From Brevibacillus fluminis (lineage in GTDB: Bacteria; Bacillota; Bacilli; Brevibacillales; Brevibacillaceae), in NCBI RefSeq assembly GCF_003710825.1, contig NZ_RHHQ01000023.1:124001-188000 (forward strand): a DNA stretch of 64,000 nucleotides, given 5' to 3'. The notes under the pieces were generated by a model that saw nothing but the letters and a program-made list of their open reading frames with translations, had not been told where the DNA came from and did not search any database. Below are positions 1 through 8,608 of the stretch, in pieces. Numbering within the stretch: position 1 is the first letter of the stretch; every line of letters starts with the position of its first letter. The position numbers and the translations under genes were made by a program.

Positions 1-703
1 AATTAAAGTGTTTATTTGGTTGAATAAAGATCGGGAGCGTTTCCCCTACATCCAGTCGTTCCGCACATAAAATGGAGCATACACCTTTGCGTTCGCGTCC
101 GTGCGCTTCGTATCGAACAGCACCAATCGTCAAATGTACTTCCTCAGGATGCGCAGCCAGGCTGCTTGCAATGGAATAGAGACGTGGTGGCATTTTTCTT
201 AATAAAGAGACGATTTCTTGTGCAGTTGCTTTCCACGGGCCAAAATCACGCAATAAATCTAACAAATCTCGTCCATCGATATATTCTTTCAGTTGATTTA
301 CATTCTCTTCTGATGCAAGCTTGCGCAGCTCTGCGTTTTCTGATAATTCCGCCGCCTGAGCGACAATCTTTTTCGTCAGTAACGTAATTTCAAAGTGTGT
401 TGTGAGGGCTTCCTTCAGCGGGAGTGTATCGCCCTGTTTTGATATGGCAACAGGAACTTCTGGATCCCATTTCATTTCTTCAAGCAAAGCAGCAACTAAT
501 TCAGGGTCATTTTCAGGAATCATACCAAGGCAATCACCAGGAACATAGGCGAGGCCTGATCCTTGTAAGGATAACTCAATATGTCTTGTTTCTTTTTTCG
601 ATCCAGCTCCATTTAAATTCACATTTTTAAGAACTTTCGCTTGAAATGGATTTAATCGTGAAAATGTTGGTTGCACCTTATTGTCGACAGTCGTACTTTG
701 CAC
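1..703 (-). CDS. cysJ: sulfite reductase [NADPH] flavoprotein-like protein, FAD-binding part (partial, runs off left edge)
   Basis: The minus-strand frame is open from a GTG at 703 to the window edge (234 codons seen). GAGGTG lies seven bases upstream of the GTG. The protein matches the FAD-binding domain of assimilatory sulfite reductase alpha subunits: it has the FAD motif RLYSIASSL and then GVCSILCAERL. In CysJ this domain passes electrons from NADPH through FAD to an FMN flavodoxin domain and on to the CysI hemoprotein. Here the reading begins (MQSTTVDNKVQPTFSRLNPF) about where the linker after the flavodoxin domain normally sits, and nothing flavodoxin-like precedes it within 300 bases. 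So the protein either is a naturally short form using a separate flavodoxin, or has lost its N-terminal third. The NADPH-binding C-terminus lies outside the window. The family call is secure; the in vivo reaction is less so. Confidence 0.85.
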   Translation of the reverse strand, partial: MQSTTVDNKVQPTFSRLNPFQAKVLKNVNLNGAGSKKETRHIELSLQGSGLAYVPGDCLGMIPENDPELVAALLEEMKWDPEVPVAISKQGDTLPLKEALTTHFEITLLTKKIVAQAAELSENAELRKLASEENVNQLKEYIDGRDLLDLLRDFGPWKATAQEIVSLLRKMPPRLYSIASSLAAHPEEVHLTIGAVRYEAHGRERKGVCSILCAERLDVGETLPIFIQPNKHFN

Positions 704-869
704 AAATATTCACCTCAAATAGTAGTATATCCCTATTATAATACAGTAATCCTTAAAACTCGAATACCTGAGCTAAAATACTCCAACAGTACCTAAAAAA
801 CAATTTTGTCCAGCCATGTCTCATACCAGCATGGAGTTTTTTTATGTCAGTTCGAAATCGAATGGGAAA

Positions 870-916
870 GCAAAGAGGTATCCAGAAACGAAATTACGTT
901 CCGAATACCTCTTTGC
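870..916. repeat. large perfect-arm hairpin between cysJ and catalase
   Basis: The arms GCAAAGAGGTAT and ATACCTCTTTGC are perfect 12-bp inverted repeats, and inside them AACG and CGTT can pair around an A/T loop. No T-run follows on either strand, so it is not a standard terminator. It lies in the 329-base divergent gap (704-1032) that must also contain the promoters of cysJ and the catalase. I saw no clear PerR or CymR box there. Confidence 0.6.
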
Positions 917-1032
917 CCTCTACTTACGTGAAACATCTCGAAAAACCGCCACACTGTCATATTCGCAGAGAAGCTCTTCATACATTTTGAATATATCCAA
1001 ACAATTCGCATGCGGGCATGGGAGGTTGCAAG

Positions 1033-2385
1033 ATGAACGAGAACAATGGAGCTCGCCCTAAAAAAAGATCGGAAGATACACAGGCTGCTTTTCATTCGCA
1101 GACGGTGGGGGAACGAGGCCCAGTTTTGGAACAGGACAACGTGCTGCATGAAAAGCTGGAGACTTTCATCCATTCGAAAATATTGGAAAGGCCCGTGCAT
1201 GCCAAAGGTTATGGCGCATTCGGCTACTTTCAGACCGTGCATGCCATGACAGCTTACACGCAGCTTTGTTTCTTGCAAAATCCGGGTCAGCAGGTCCCTG
1301 TCGCGGTAAGATTCTCCTTAGCCGTCAGTAACAAAGGCACTCCGGATACTTCCCGTAACGTGTGCGGAGTCGCCATCAAGTTCTACACAGATCAGGGTGT
1401 GTTCGATCTTGTCTGTAACCATAACCCCGTGTTTCCCGTCCGTGACGCCATTCGCTTTCCCGAGTTCATCAATGCCCTCTCGCCATCCCCCACTAATAAC
1501 CTCATCGATCCGGAACGATTTTGGCGCTTCGTCGCCCGCGCACCTGAATCTACAAGCTTTCTCGTCCGGCTATACTCCGATGCTGGCACGATCAAGAGTT
1601 TTCGACACATCCCGGGGCACAGCGTCAATACATACGTCTGGAAAAACGCGCAAGGTGTCCGCACTTACATGAAATATCATTGGATGCCCTTTGCGGGTGT
1701 GCAGTATATTGACCGTCAAGAAGCAGCTCGGCTCGCTTGCGAGAATCCGGATTATGCGGGCAAGGACTTATTCGATACGCTGAACGAGGGCAAAACGTTT
1801 GAATATGGGCTTTACGTACAACTGATGAACCCTCAAGACGAGTCTTTTCTCCCTTATGATCCGTTGGATAGCACAAAGGTATGGGATGAGCGGCAATATC
1901 CCTTGCTCCCGGTAGGTAGATTGGTTTTAAATCGGAATCCAGATGATTATATGGAGCAAGTAGAAAAGTTGGCTTTCTCCCCTTCCAACCTGCTAGAAGG
2001 AGCAGAATTATCGGACGATAAAATATTGCAGGGGCGTGCAAATATTTATTGGGATTCGCAGCGACGGCGGCTTGGTCCGGATTTCCGCAAGATTCCGATT
2101 AACCATCAGCAGAACTGGACGCCCGATTCCCTTGTAACAAGCGGCAACGGAAGATTCGTGGAAGGACGACTCGTACGGTCCGACATTCCCCAGCAAGACG
2201 ACTTCGCGCAAGCCGGTCAGTATTATCGTGCTCTTTCCCCATTGGAGCAAGAACACTTGGTAGATAATCTAGCCGTCGATCTTGCAAGCATATCCCCCGA
2301 TACGCAAAACATCGTGCTCGGCTACTTGTACCAGGCGTCCTCCGAGCTTGGGGAACGTGTCGCTCGAAAGATCCAGACATCATAA
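1033..2385 (+). CDS. catalase (divergent heme catalase)
   Basis: This 450-residue protein belongs to the monofunctional heme catalase family, which breaks down hydrogen peroxide. Visible landmarks are the catalytic His in ERPVHAKGYG near residue 54, the conserved Asn in DLVCNHNPVF, the RFS strand, and the proximal heme-ligand region RANIYWDSQRRRLG with the Tyr in place. It is shorter and more divergent than typical clade 1-3 enzymes: DRGIP has become DAGTI. The start at 1033 is chosen because GGGAGG lies seven bases before it; an in-frame ATG at 1018 precedes that ribosome site. It is one of the few plus-strand genes and is followed by a hairpin at 2439. The family call is firm. Full activity is likely but not certain given the substitutions. 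Confidence 0.85.
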   Translation: MNENNGARPKKRSEDTQAAFHSQTVGERGPVLEQDNVLHEKLETFIHSKILERPVHAKGYGAFGYFQTVHAMTAYTQLCFLQNPGQQVPVAVRFSLAVSNKGTPDTSRNVCGVAIKFYTDQGVFDLVCNHNPVFPVRDAIRFPEFINALSPSPTNNLIDPERFWRFVARAPESTSFLVRLYSDAGTIKSFRHIPGHSVNTYVWKNAQGVRTYMKYHWMPFAGVQYIDRQEAARLACENPDYAGKDLFDTLNEGKTFEYGLYVQLMNPQDESFLPYDPLDSTKVWDERQYPLLPVGRLVLNRNPDDYMEQVEKLAFSPSNLLEGAELSDDKILQGRANIYWDSQRRRLGPDFRKIPINHQQNWTPDSLVTSGNGRFVEGRLVRSDIPQQDDFAQAGQYYRALSPLEQEHLVDNLAVDLASISPDTQNIVLGYLYQASSELGERVARKIQTS

Positions 2386-2438
2386 GCGATATTCCACAAA
2401 AATGGGTATGGAGCATCTAGTTTGACCATGAAAGAAAT

Positions 2439-2482
2439 AGCGGTAGTTTAAGACCTTGTCAATCAAGTCTTAGACTACCGCT
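2439..2482 (+). terminator. imperfect inverted repeat or terminator after catalase (repeat family copy 1)
   Basis: AGCGGTAGT..AAGAC pairs with GTCTTA.ACTACCGCT around a 12-base loop, followed by GTTATGTTTT. It probably ends the catalase transcript. Its reverse complement resembles the hairpins at 47399-47453 and 58241-58284 (shared core AGTCYARGACTT), so it may belong to a dispersed family. Confidence 0.6.
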
Positions 2483-2526
2483 GTTATGTTTTAATCGGGC
2501 CAACCCCTTCTTACCCCTCGGAAACG

Positions 2527-3156
2527 TCACTGCAACAATGCATTGCCAAAAAAAGACCACATATTGTTATCCTTTTCTTTGCGAGATACTTTTCTGATCT
2601 CTACTTCCAATTTTTTAACCCCTTTTACACTGATGTCAATTTGCTGGGTCTGCGTCGCTTTTAGATGAGCACTGTTGAACAGGACTTTCCCATCGCCTTT
2701 GAACAGCCAGAAAACCTCGTCAGTCTTATTAGGGGAATGATCGTCAACAGCTAGCACACCTGAGAGCTTTGTGTATTTCCCGTCTAAATTCATTGTAAAG
2801 CTTTGTTGAGTGGACGTAAAACGACTGTCGTAGATAGACTTTAAATAATTGTATCCAAGCCCATGATCGTAAACTACCCCACCGGCTACAAATGAACCCG
2901 ATGGCCAACCGTCTTGAAAGGTATTGCTATTAAAGCCATGTACCGTATCAATTTTCAGTGCAGTCAATCGTGTTGACTCTCCGATTGCGCCTGTCCCATT
3001 GCTGTTCATAGTTACTGTGTTTGCCTTTGCGTCCCACCCAACACTTTTACCTGCTGCCTGACCGACGAAGCTAACCGGCGCATAAGGAACTCCCTTATAG
3101 AGAAAAGCATCATTTGTCTCCTTCATCTTCCCATCAACCATAAACTTAATTGGCAA
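2527..3156 (-). CDS. copper-amine-oxidase N-domain-like / NPCBM-like protein, probably lacking its signal peptide
   Basis: About 209 residues. The N-terminal part (FLYKGVPYAPVSFVGQ, WDAKANTVT) matches the copper amine oxidase N-terminal-like domain common in secreted Firmicute proteins. The rest (YDHGLGYNY, FTMNLDGKYTKLSGVLAVDD, LEVEIRK) looks like an NPCBM/NEW2 carbohydrate-binding-like beta sandwich. Such proteins normally carry a signal peptide. Here the frame can be extended upstream only to a TAA at 3202-3204 and has no ATG there, and the only clear GGAGG site leads to ATG-TAG at about 3188. The annotated TTG at 3156 has no ribosome site. The gene has therefore probably lost its 5' end and may be a pseudogene. 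No function can be assigned. Confidence 0.6.
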   Translation of the reverse strand: MPIKFMVDGKMKETNDAFLYKGVPYAPVSFVGQAAGKSVGWDAKANTVTMNSNGTGAIGESTRLTALKIDTVHGFNSNTFQDGWPSGSFVAGGVVYDHGLGYNYLKSIYDSRFTSTQQSFTMNLDGKYTKLSGVLAVDDHSPNKTDEVFWLFKGDGKVLFNSAHLKATQTQQIDISVKGVKKLEVEIRKVSRKEKDNNMWSFFGNALLQ

Positions 3157-3401
3157 GAAGGTAACCGGGATGCTCTGAGTAGCTACATATTTTTCCTCCG
3201 TTTAGTATAAAATTAAATAAGTTAGTTCTTCGTAAATACAAGAGACGTACTCTTTTTTACTTATTTTTACAGGAAGGCGTTCCATTAAGAATTACTTTTG
3301 TCCCACTTTCCCCCTACGTGTAGTAACGGATTGACTCAAAGCGCTTGCACTACAAACGCTTCCATAACTGTTTTTGCTTACTCTTTGAAACCCCTTCAAA
3401 C

Positions 3402-3447
3402 AAAAAAGCCATTTAAACCACGAAGATCGTGTTTAAATGGCTTTTTA
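3402..3447 (-). terminator. strong intrinsic terminator
   Basis: AAAAAGCCATTTAAA pairs perfectly with TTTAAATGGCTTTTT, with a further CACGA/TCGTG inner stem. On the minus strand it ends in a T-run, so it terminates the symporter/deacylase transcript. The rest of the 3157-3506 gap holds only a near-cre sequence around 3332-3346 (TGCAAGCGCTTTGA on the minus strand, one mismatch). Confidence 0.85.
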
Positions 3448-3506
3448 CCGTTTTGGTCATGACATTGTTCATTTTTCTATCTTGGACAGACGTTTCACTT
3501 CACGCA

Positions 3507-4496
3507 TCACTCTATCCGCCGTAATTCACCAGCTGCAATTCCGAAAAGATCTGTTTCCGATGTAACGATTGCATGGGTGCACCGCCAAAGTACAACTCCT
3601 GTAACAGGAGCGATGACATCATGAATCTTTGACCCGGTGAAATCGTAAACGGATGCGATCGTTTGCCCGTTTACCACGTGCTCACCAGGCTCCACAGCAT
3701 AGCGGCACCAACCGTTTATCTCAGCTTTCAACCAATGATATTCCGTTGCAATAAACGGTTGTTTTTCGTTTGTCCTTGCCTGTTCCTCGATCATTCCGAG
3801 AAGACTTGCCACACGCAACACGCCATCCCTATGGAAAGATACGCTGTTCTCATCGAGAAGGCCGTTCCCCCCTGCTTCAGCGAACGCCGCGAACTTGCGC
3901 TGTCTCGCCCTGCCGCTGCAGCTTCGCCCCGGCTTCATCAGCAACTCGGGTGGGATTCGTACGATAATGTCCGGCGCGAAGGCTGCTGCCAAAGTAAAAT
4001 TAAACTCATCGAACGATTTGTCTCCAATCATTGGCGCCACTGAAAATCGGGCGACCCGCTCGCATAAGTCTCCACCGTGTAGATCAATCAAGCAGGCAGC
4101 ATCTGCGGCCCATTCGTTTAGAAGCGCATCGGCAAGCGCTTCACTAAAGGTGCCTTGGCTCGATCCTGGGAAAGAAAAATTGATATTTTTGCCGTCGATG
4201 GGGCATACGTGTTGCGAGCGATCGGCCAATGCTGGTAGGTTTACAATCGGCATGATCGATACGGTACCACAGCGAAGTTCCCTCCGAAATCGTTCAACAA
4301 GCTGGAACGTTGCTTCAATACCATCAACTTCATTAACGTGGATACCGGCCATGACACAAAGCAGAGGGCCCGGAACCGGGGACGTGATTTCATGTACGGT
4401 CCAATTCCAGCCTTCCAGTACGGGAGAACGAAATGTCACTTGCTTAGTCGAGTAATGAATCTGTTCTTTGTAGTCATGATTCTGTTCGTCTTTCAT
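3507..4496 (-). CDS. succinylglutamate desuccinylase / aspartoacylase (AstE/AspA) family zinc deacylase
   Basis: A 329-residue M14-like zinc hydrolase. The family removes acyl groups from N-acylated amino acids. Seen are the zinc-site element GIHVNEVDG near residue 53, where the usual HGxE is HVNE, and DLHGGD in the middle. The C-terminal domain (VEPGEHVVNGQ, IHDVIAPVTGVVL) is barrel-sandwich-like, as in this family. The start at 4496 is preferred because GGGGAG lies seven bases upstream; an in-frame ATG at 4529 is possible. It follows the symporter by a short gap in the sigma-54-driven pair, so its substrate is probably what the symporter brings in, such as an N-acyl amino acid or a modified osmolyte. 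That substrate is inference only. Confidence 0.75.
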   Translation of the reverse strand: MKDEQNHDYKEQIHYSTKQVTFRSPVLEGWNWTVHEITSPVPGPLLCVMAGIHVNEVDGIEATFQLVERFRRELRCGTVSIMPIVNLPALADRSQHVCPIDGKNINFSFPGSSQGTFSEALADALLNEWAADAACLIDLHGGDLCERVARFSVAPMIGDKSFDEFNFTLAAAFAPDIIVRIPPELLMKPGRSCSGRARQRKFAAFAEAGGNGLLDENSVSFHRDGVLRVASLLGMIEEQARTNEKQPFIATEYHWLKAEINGWCRYAVEPGEHVVNGQTIASVYDFTGSKIHDVIAPVTGVVLWRCTHAIVTSETDLFGIAAGELRRIE

Positions 4497-4544
4497 TTCT
4501 CCACTCCCCTTTTCCTTAAATTGCCTCATCCCTGAACGGGTCTG

Positions 4545-6002
4545 TTACCCGACCAAATCCTCTTGATTACGCGATCCAACATAATTTCCCGTCTTGTTAG
4601 GGAAAAGGACGGAGACGAGGACAAGTACCAAGATCCCCACAATATAAGCAGGAATGATCGGCCTCCAGCCAAGTGGATTGTCATTAAAGAGCCAAATCAT
4701 ACCAGTTAACGCCCCTGTCAGCATACTAGAAATTGCACCGGCTGAGCTTGCCTTCTTCCACAGTAACCCGGCAATCAACGGAATAAATGCACCACACGAG
4801 AGAGCAGTCCAAGCCAATTCCATATTGCCCATCGCTTTGTCATAGAAGGACGCGATTGCCCAGCTTATCACTCCAAGGAATAATGTCAGCCATATATTGA
4901 TTGAAAGTTTTCTTTTTTCTTCCAGCTTTTCGAAGTTTACAAAGTACTTGCAAATGTCGTTCGTAATAACGGCAGATGCTGCGATCAGGCAAGCAGATGC
5001 GGAGGACATCAAAGTGGCCAATACAGCAGATATCGCTAGACCCTTTAACCCGATTGGGAGAATGGTTCCAATGAGTAACGGTGTTATCATTTCCGGGTTT
5101 TCAACATTTGGACCGAGAATATGGTAGCCCAAGATCCCGATTAATGGCATCGTAATGGCGAAGAATACAACCCCACCGGCTGCCCAGTAACAGGAATTTC
5201 TCGCGACCTGTGGACTTTTCGCGCTCATTATTTTTTGAATGATATCAAATGAACAGAATATAGCTGGAATCGCATAAAGAATTTGAGCAATCACGGTAGA
5301 AATTTGACCGTCTTTTACCAATGTGAAATATCCCTCTGGTGAAGTTTTGATTAAATTGGTGATGCCTCCAGTATCCATGACACCTACGGCGATCAATGCG
5401 GTTACACCTGCAAACATCACGAACATTTGGACAAAATCTGTAATAAAAACAGCCCATAAACCACCGAGTACGGTATAGGTTACGACAATGATTGAGAAAG
5501 CGAATATCCCAATCTTGGGATCCCAGCCCAGCAATACAGAAAAGAGCAATCCTCCACCTACGATTTGTCCAGTCGTAAATGCGATTTCCGCAATTGCTAT
5601 TGTTATCGAGGTAAACAGCCTGCTTTTTTCGTTGTACCTGTTTCCGAACCATTCAGGGAGAGTTTTACTTCCGATCGCTTCCCGTAAAGGTTTAGCGCCG
5701 ATTAATCCAAGAACGATAAAGGTTACGATATTGGAGATAATCCACCAGCCTCCCGAATACCCGATCGAGTAGCTAAGCCCAACAAATCCGATGATGGAGC
5801 CAGCTCCGATTTGTGTTGTCAAAAGGCCAGGGGCTAGGTAGTGCGTGGGTACTTGCCTCCCGGATAAAATATGATCTTCATAGCCTTTCAGCTTTCTTCC
5901 AGCAAACAAACCAATTGCAACCATCCCGAGCATGTACGCCGCAATCACAATCCAGTCTAAAGAACCAATCGTGAACATCCTTTTCCCATCCCTTCGCTCC
6001 AT
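4545..6002 (-). CDS. sodium:solute symporter (SSS family)
   Basis: A 485-residue membrane protein with about 13 predicted transmembrane segments and the SSS-family opening (DWIVIAAYMLGMVAIGLFAG, then a GRQVPTHYLAPGLLTTQIGAG stretch). The family (PutP, PanF and relatives) imports proline, pantothenate, urea, acetate or similar solutes with sodium. The exact substrate cannot be read from the sequence. ATG at 6002 has AAGGA six bases upstream; ATG at 5978 is an alternative. It is the first gene behind a -24/-12 promoter at 6085-6102, directly downstream of a kinase / sigma-54 activator / binding-protein set, and shares its transcript with the deacylase at 3507. Expression is therefore probably sigma-54 dependent and solute induced. 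Confidence 0.85.
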   Translation of the reverse strand: MERRDGKRMFTIGSLDWIVIAAYMLGMVAIGLFAGRKLKGYEDHILSGRQVPTHYLAPGLLTTQIGAGSIIGFVGLSYSIGYSGGWWIISNIVTFIVLGLIGAKPLREAIGSKTLPEWFGNRYNEKSRLFTSITIAIAEIAFTTGQIVGGGLLFSVLLGWDPKIGIFAFSIIVVTYTVLGGLWAVFITDFVQMFVMFAGVTALIAVGVMDTGGITNLIKTSPEGYFTLVKDGQISTVIAQILYAIPAIFCSFDIIQKIMSAKSPQVARNSCYWAAGGVVFFAITMPLIGILGYHILGPNVENPEMITPLLIGTILPIGLKGLAISAVLATLMSSASACLIAASAVITNDICKYFVNFEKLEEKRKLSINIWLTLFLGVISWAIASFYDKAMGNMELAWTALSCGAFIPLIAGLLWKKASSAGAISSMLTGALTGMIWLFNDNPLGWRPIIPAYIVGILVLVLVSVLFPNKTGNYVGSRNQEDLVG

Positions 6003-6084
6003 TTTTTATCCTTACAACATTTTTGCCTCCCCCCTATTTGCTTTCCACTGTCAGAACTTGAAAGTGGACTCATTTTTATATACA

Positions 6085-6102
6085 TTGCAAATTCGATACC
6101 AA
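6085..6102 (-). promoter_or_regulatory. sigma-54 (-24/-12) promoter of the symporter-deacylase operon
   Basis: The minus strand reads TTGGTATCGAATTTGCAA. GG and GC are separated by exactly 10 bp and flanked as in the consensus (TTGG, TTGCA). The start of transcription would fall near 6075, about 70 bases before the symporter. The adjacent gene at 7223 encodes a GAFTGA-containing sigma-54 activator, which supports the call. Confidence 0.75.
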
Positions 6103-6190
6103 CCGGATAACCGGTGTCAGCTTGCTTGAAAACAGGTAAAAACGAAGCGCTTTCCATAAATTGTTTAAAAATTCAAACAGCAAAAGAGAA

Positions 6191-6215
6191 AAAATTCTAC
6201 AAATTGTAGAATTTT
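6191..6215. promoter_or_regulatory. AT-rich palindrome, candidate activator-binding (UAS) site
   Basis: The arms AAAATTCTAC and GTAGAATTTT form a perfect 10-bp inverted repeat around AAATT, about 90-105 bp upstream of the -24/-12 promoter. That is the usual place for an enhancer site of an NtrC-type activator. It could also act as a weak terminator for the binding-protein gene that ends at 6237, but the stem has almost no G or C. Confidence 0.5.
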
Positions 6216-6236
6216 CACACAATTATTTTGACACAC

Positions 6237-7226
6237 TTATTCGTTTTGCTGAATCAATCCCTCGTCGATTAAATAAGCATTTGCCACTTGGGCCACATCC
6301 CTATGCAGGGCGTCAACTTGATAAGTAAGCTCTGCGAATTTTTCCTTCGTGAGGCTATCGCTTAATTTATTTAGAAGACCTTTGAGGCTTGGGTAATCTG
6401 CAAGTGTTTTTGCTCGTATCACAGGCACTGCCTGATAAGGTGGAAAAGCATGCTGATCATCTTCCAGAACTGTCAAATGATATTCTCTGATTCGACCGTC
6501 AAATGCTATGCCAACCCCCACCTGAACGCGTGCATCTTTGACGGCCTGAAAGACCAGTGCATTTTCTGATTGGAACCAATCCTCAGGTTGGATGGCAAGA
6601 CCGTATACCTCATCCAGCTTTGCCTTTCCATCATCTCTTTGAATAAATTCAGCATAGGCGGCTGCCTTTAACTTGACACTCGGTTGTCTGGAGTAGGTAG
6701 CCAGTTGGCTTATCGTGTTGATATTGCGTTTTTCCGCTAACTCCTTGGAAATGAGTACTACCCACGGGCTGAGAAACTGGCTGGGATTTAGCCAGATGAG
6801 TCCCTTTTTTTCATCTTCCGTAGCTACGGTTCGGTATGCCTCGCCAGCGTCCATAATTGGTGGTTGTTGTTGATAAAATATTCGTGCCGTGTTAGCGTAC
6901 TCCCAATACAAATTGATCACGCCTGATTCCAATGCTTTCCGAATCGGTTGACTGTCTTTAAAAACCATTTCCTTTACCTGAAAACCTTGATTGCGCAATA
7001 AAAACGCTGTTAATTTTCCATAGAGGATTTGTTCCGTGGTGAAGGACTTTGATCCAATGGTTATCAAGGGTTGTTGATCAATTTCTAGTTGCTCCTTACT
7101 TGCTTGGATATTCGATTGACGATTGGTACAGCCAGCCAAGGTCCCTATCAACAGCATACATAATAGTACCAAAAGCAACCTGCTCTTTTTCGCATGTGTG
7201 CATGAAATATCATGGATACTCATCAT
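6237..7226 (-). CDS. OpuAC/ProX-like glycine betaine-type substrate-binding lipoprotein
   Basis: A 329-residue secreted lipoprotein: hydrophobic stretch, then lipobox LAGC with Cys33. The mature part (ITIGSKSFTTEQILYGKLTA, WEYANTARI, ESGVINLYWEY) matches the OpuAC family that binds quaternary amines in osmoprotectant ABC transporters. No permease or ATPase gene is nearby. Its ATG overlaps the stop codon of the sigma-54 activator by four bases, so the two are translationally coupled. With the sensor kinase just upstream, it may serve as an extracellular sensory partner of the kinase and not as a transporter part. That role is inference; the family is clear. Confidence 0.8.
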   Translation of the reverse strand: MMSIHDISCTHAKKSRLLLVLLCMLLIGTLAGCTNRQSNIQASKEQLEIDQQPLITIGSKSFTTEQILYGKLTAFLLRNQGFQVKEMVFKDSQPIRKALESGVINLYWEYANTARIFYQQQPPIMDAGEAYRTVATEDEKKGLIWLNPSQFLSPWVVLISKELAEKRNINTISQLATYSRQPSVKLKAAAYAEFIQRDDGKAKLDEVYGLAIQPEDWFQSENALVFQAVKDARVQVGVGIAFDGRIREYHLTVLEDDQHAFPPYQAVPVIRAKTLADYPSLKGLLNKLSDSLTKEKFAELTYQVDALHRDVAQVANAYLIDEGLIQQNE

Positions 7227-8608
7227 TCTGAGTCCTTTCTTGCACTCTCTTTTTGCTTTTTCAGCTTGTAGATCAACGTATGGCGGGAGATTCCCAGTTG
7301 TTCCGCCGCTTTTGTTTGGTTTCCTCCAGCTTTGGCAAGGGCTTGTTGAATTATTGTTCCCTCTACTTTTTCTAGTAACTGATGGAGTCCTTCTTCTCCT
7401 TCAGGCATGATTGGAAGTGACTGTTGTTCCCGTGGCTCCACTGGGCTGTTGTTTTTTTTCAGGTTAAGATGTGCAACCAGATCCGTTTTCTCTATGACAC
7501 CGGATCGTTTCAGAATGTGCAATCGTTCCAATACGTTTATCAACTCACGGATATTTCCCGGCCAAGGATAAGAAGAGAGAGCTTCACAGGCATCTTTAGC
7601 TATCGCAATCTCTTTTTGATACTTGTTGTTTAGTTTGTGTAAGTAGTGCTGCACGAGCAAGGGAATGTCTTCGACATGTTCACGCAATGGCGGAATTACT
7701 ACCTCAACCACACTCAAGCGATAATACAAGTCTTCCCGAAACGACTTTTCCTTTACAAGCTCCTGGATCTCCTTGTTGGTGGCGGCGATAATCCGTACAT
7801 CGACAGATTCATAAGAAGTTGAACCTAGCTTCATAAAGCGTTTCTCCTCGATCACGTGAAGTAGTTTGGCTTGCGTGTTTATTGGAATTTCACCAATTTC
7901 ATCAAGGAAAATACTCCCTTTATCCGCTAGGGCAAATTTGCCTCCTCTTGTTTCCAATGCACCGGTAAAAGCCCCTTTTCGATAGCCGAACAGTTCACTT
8001 TCCATCAGGGATTCCGGTATCGCTGCACAATTTATTGAAACAAATGGCTTGTCTGACCGATTGCTTTGGTGGTGAATCCATCTGGCCACTGCTGTTTTCC
8101 CGACTCCACTTTCCCCTAATAGTAAAATATTTGCATCGGTCTCCATTACTTTTTGCAAGACATTGAAAATTTCTTTCATTTTGCAACTCGTGAAAACAAT
8201 ATCAGAAAAAGCAGTGGGGTCTTGCAAATTCTTTCTTCCTCTTTTGGGGATCGCCAATTTGACCGCATCGACCAAAGTCTTCAGCTCCACCGGTTTGCAG
8301 AGATAATCGACAGCCCCTATTTTCATTGCTTGAACAGCGTTCTCCACATTCCCATATGCGGTCAGAATGATGGCGGGAATGTCAGACTTGATCTCTTTTA
8401 TTTTGAGTAGCAGTTCGATTCCCGTCATGTCCGGCAACATATAATCAACCAGTATCAAATCGATGGTCTCGCTGGTCAAAGCTTGAATGGCATCGTGTCC
8501 GTTATGAACCTGAATGGTTCCAAACCCTTCTTTTTTTAGCTTGTGCGAAATGATCCGACACAGCTGTTCCTCGTCATCAATAATCAAGACCGTATGTAGT
8601 GTTGACAT
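7223..8608 (-). CDS. NtrC-family sigma-54-dependent response regulator
   Basis: A 461-residue three-domain activator. Receiver domain at residues 1-120 with Asp55 (LILVDYMLPD); AAA+ domain with Walker A GESGVGKT, the sigma-54 contact loop GAFTGA and FLDEIGEIP; Fis-type helix-turn-helix at the C-terminus (QTKAAEQLGISRHTLIYKLK). It is expected to be phosphorylated by the kinase at 8577 and to open sigma-54 promoters with ATP. The start at 8608 has GGAGGTG nine bases upstream and overlaps the end of the kinase gene by 32 bases; longer in-frame starts lie inside the kinase gene. The obvious target is the -24/-12 promoter at 6085. Confidence 0.93.
   Translation of the reverse strand: MSTLHTVLIIDDEEQLCRIISHKLKKEGFGTIQVHNGHDAIQALTSETIDLILVDYMLPDMTGIELLLKIKEIKSDIPAIILTAYGNVENAVQAMKIGAVDYLCKPVELKTLVDAVKLAIPKRGRKNLQDPTAFSDIVFTSCKMKEIFNVLQKVMETDANILLLGESGVGKTAVARWIHHQSNRSDKPFVSINCAAIPESLMESELFGYRKGAFTGALETRGGKFALADKGSIFLDEIGEIPINTQAKLLHVIEEKRFMKLGSTSYESVDVRIIAATNKEIQELVKEKSFREDLYYRLSVVEVVIPPLREHVEDIPLLVQHYLHKLNNKYQKEIAIAKDACEALSSYPWPGNIRELINVLERLHILKRSGVIEKTDLVAHLNLKKNNSPVEPREQQSLPIMPEGEEGLHQLLEKVEGTIIQQALAKAGGNQTKAAEQLGISRHTLIYKLKKQKESARKDSE

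Noticed and set aside
847-1278. 143-residue minus-strand ORF overlapping the start of the catalase gene
   Set aside because: It runs antisense to the catalase, has no recognisable protein and no ribosome site; the catalase frame is clearly the real one.
6141-6160. GGAAAGCGCTTCG near the sigma-54 promoter as a cre box
   Set aside because: Only the central palindrome fits; the outer positions of the CcpA consensus fail.
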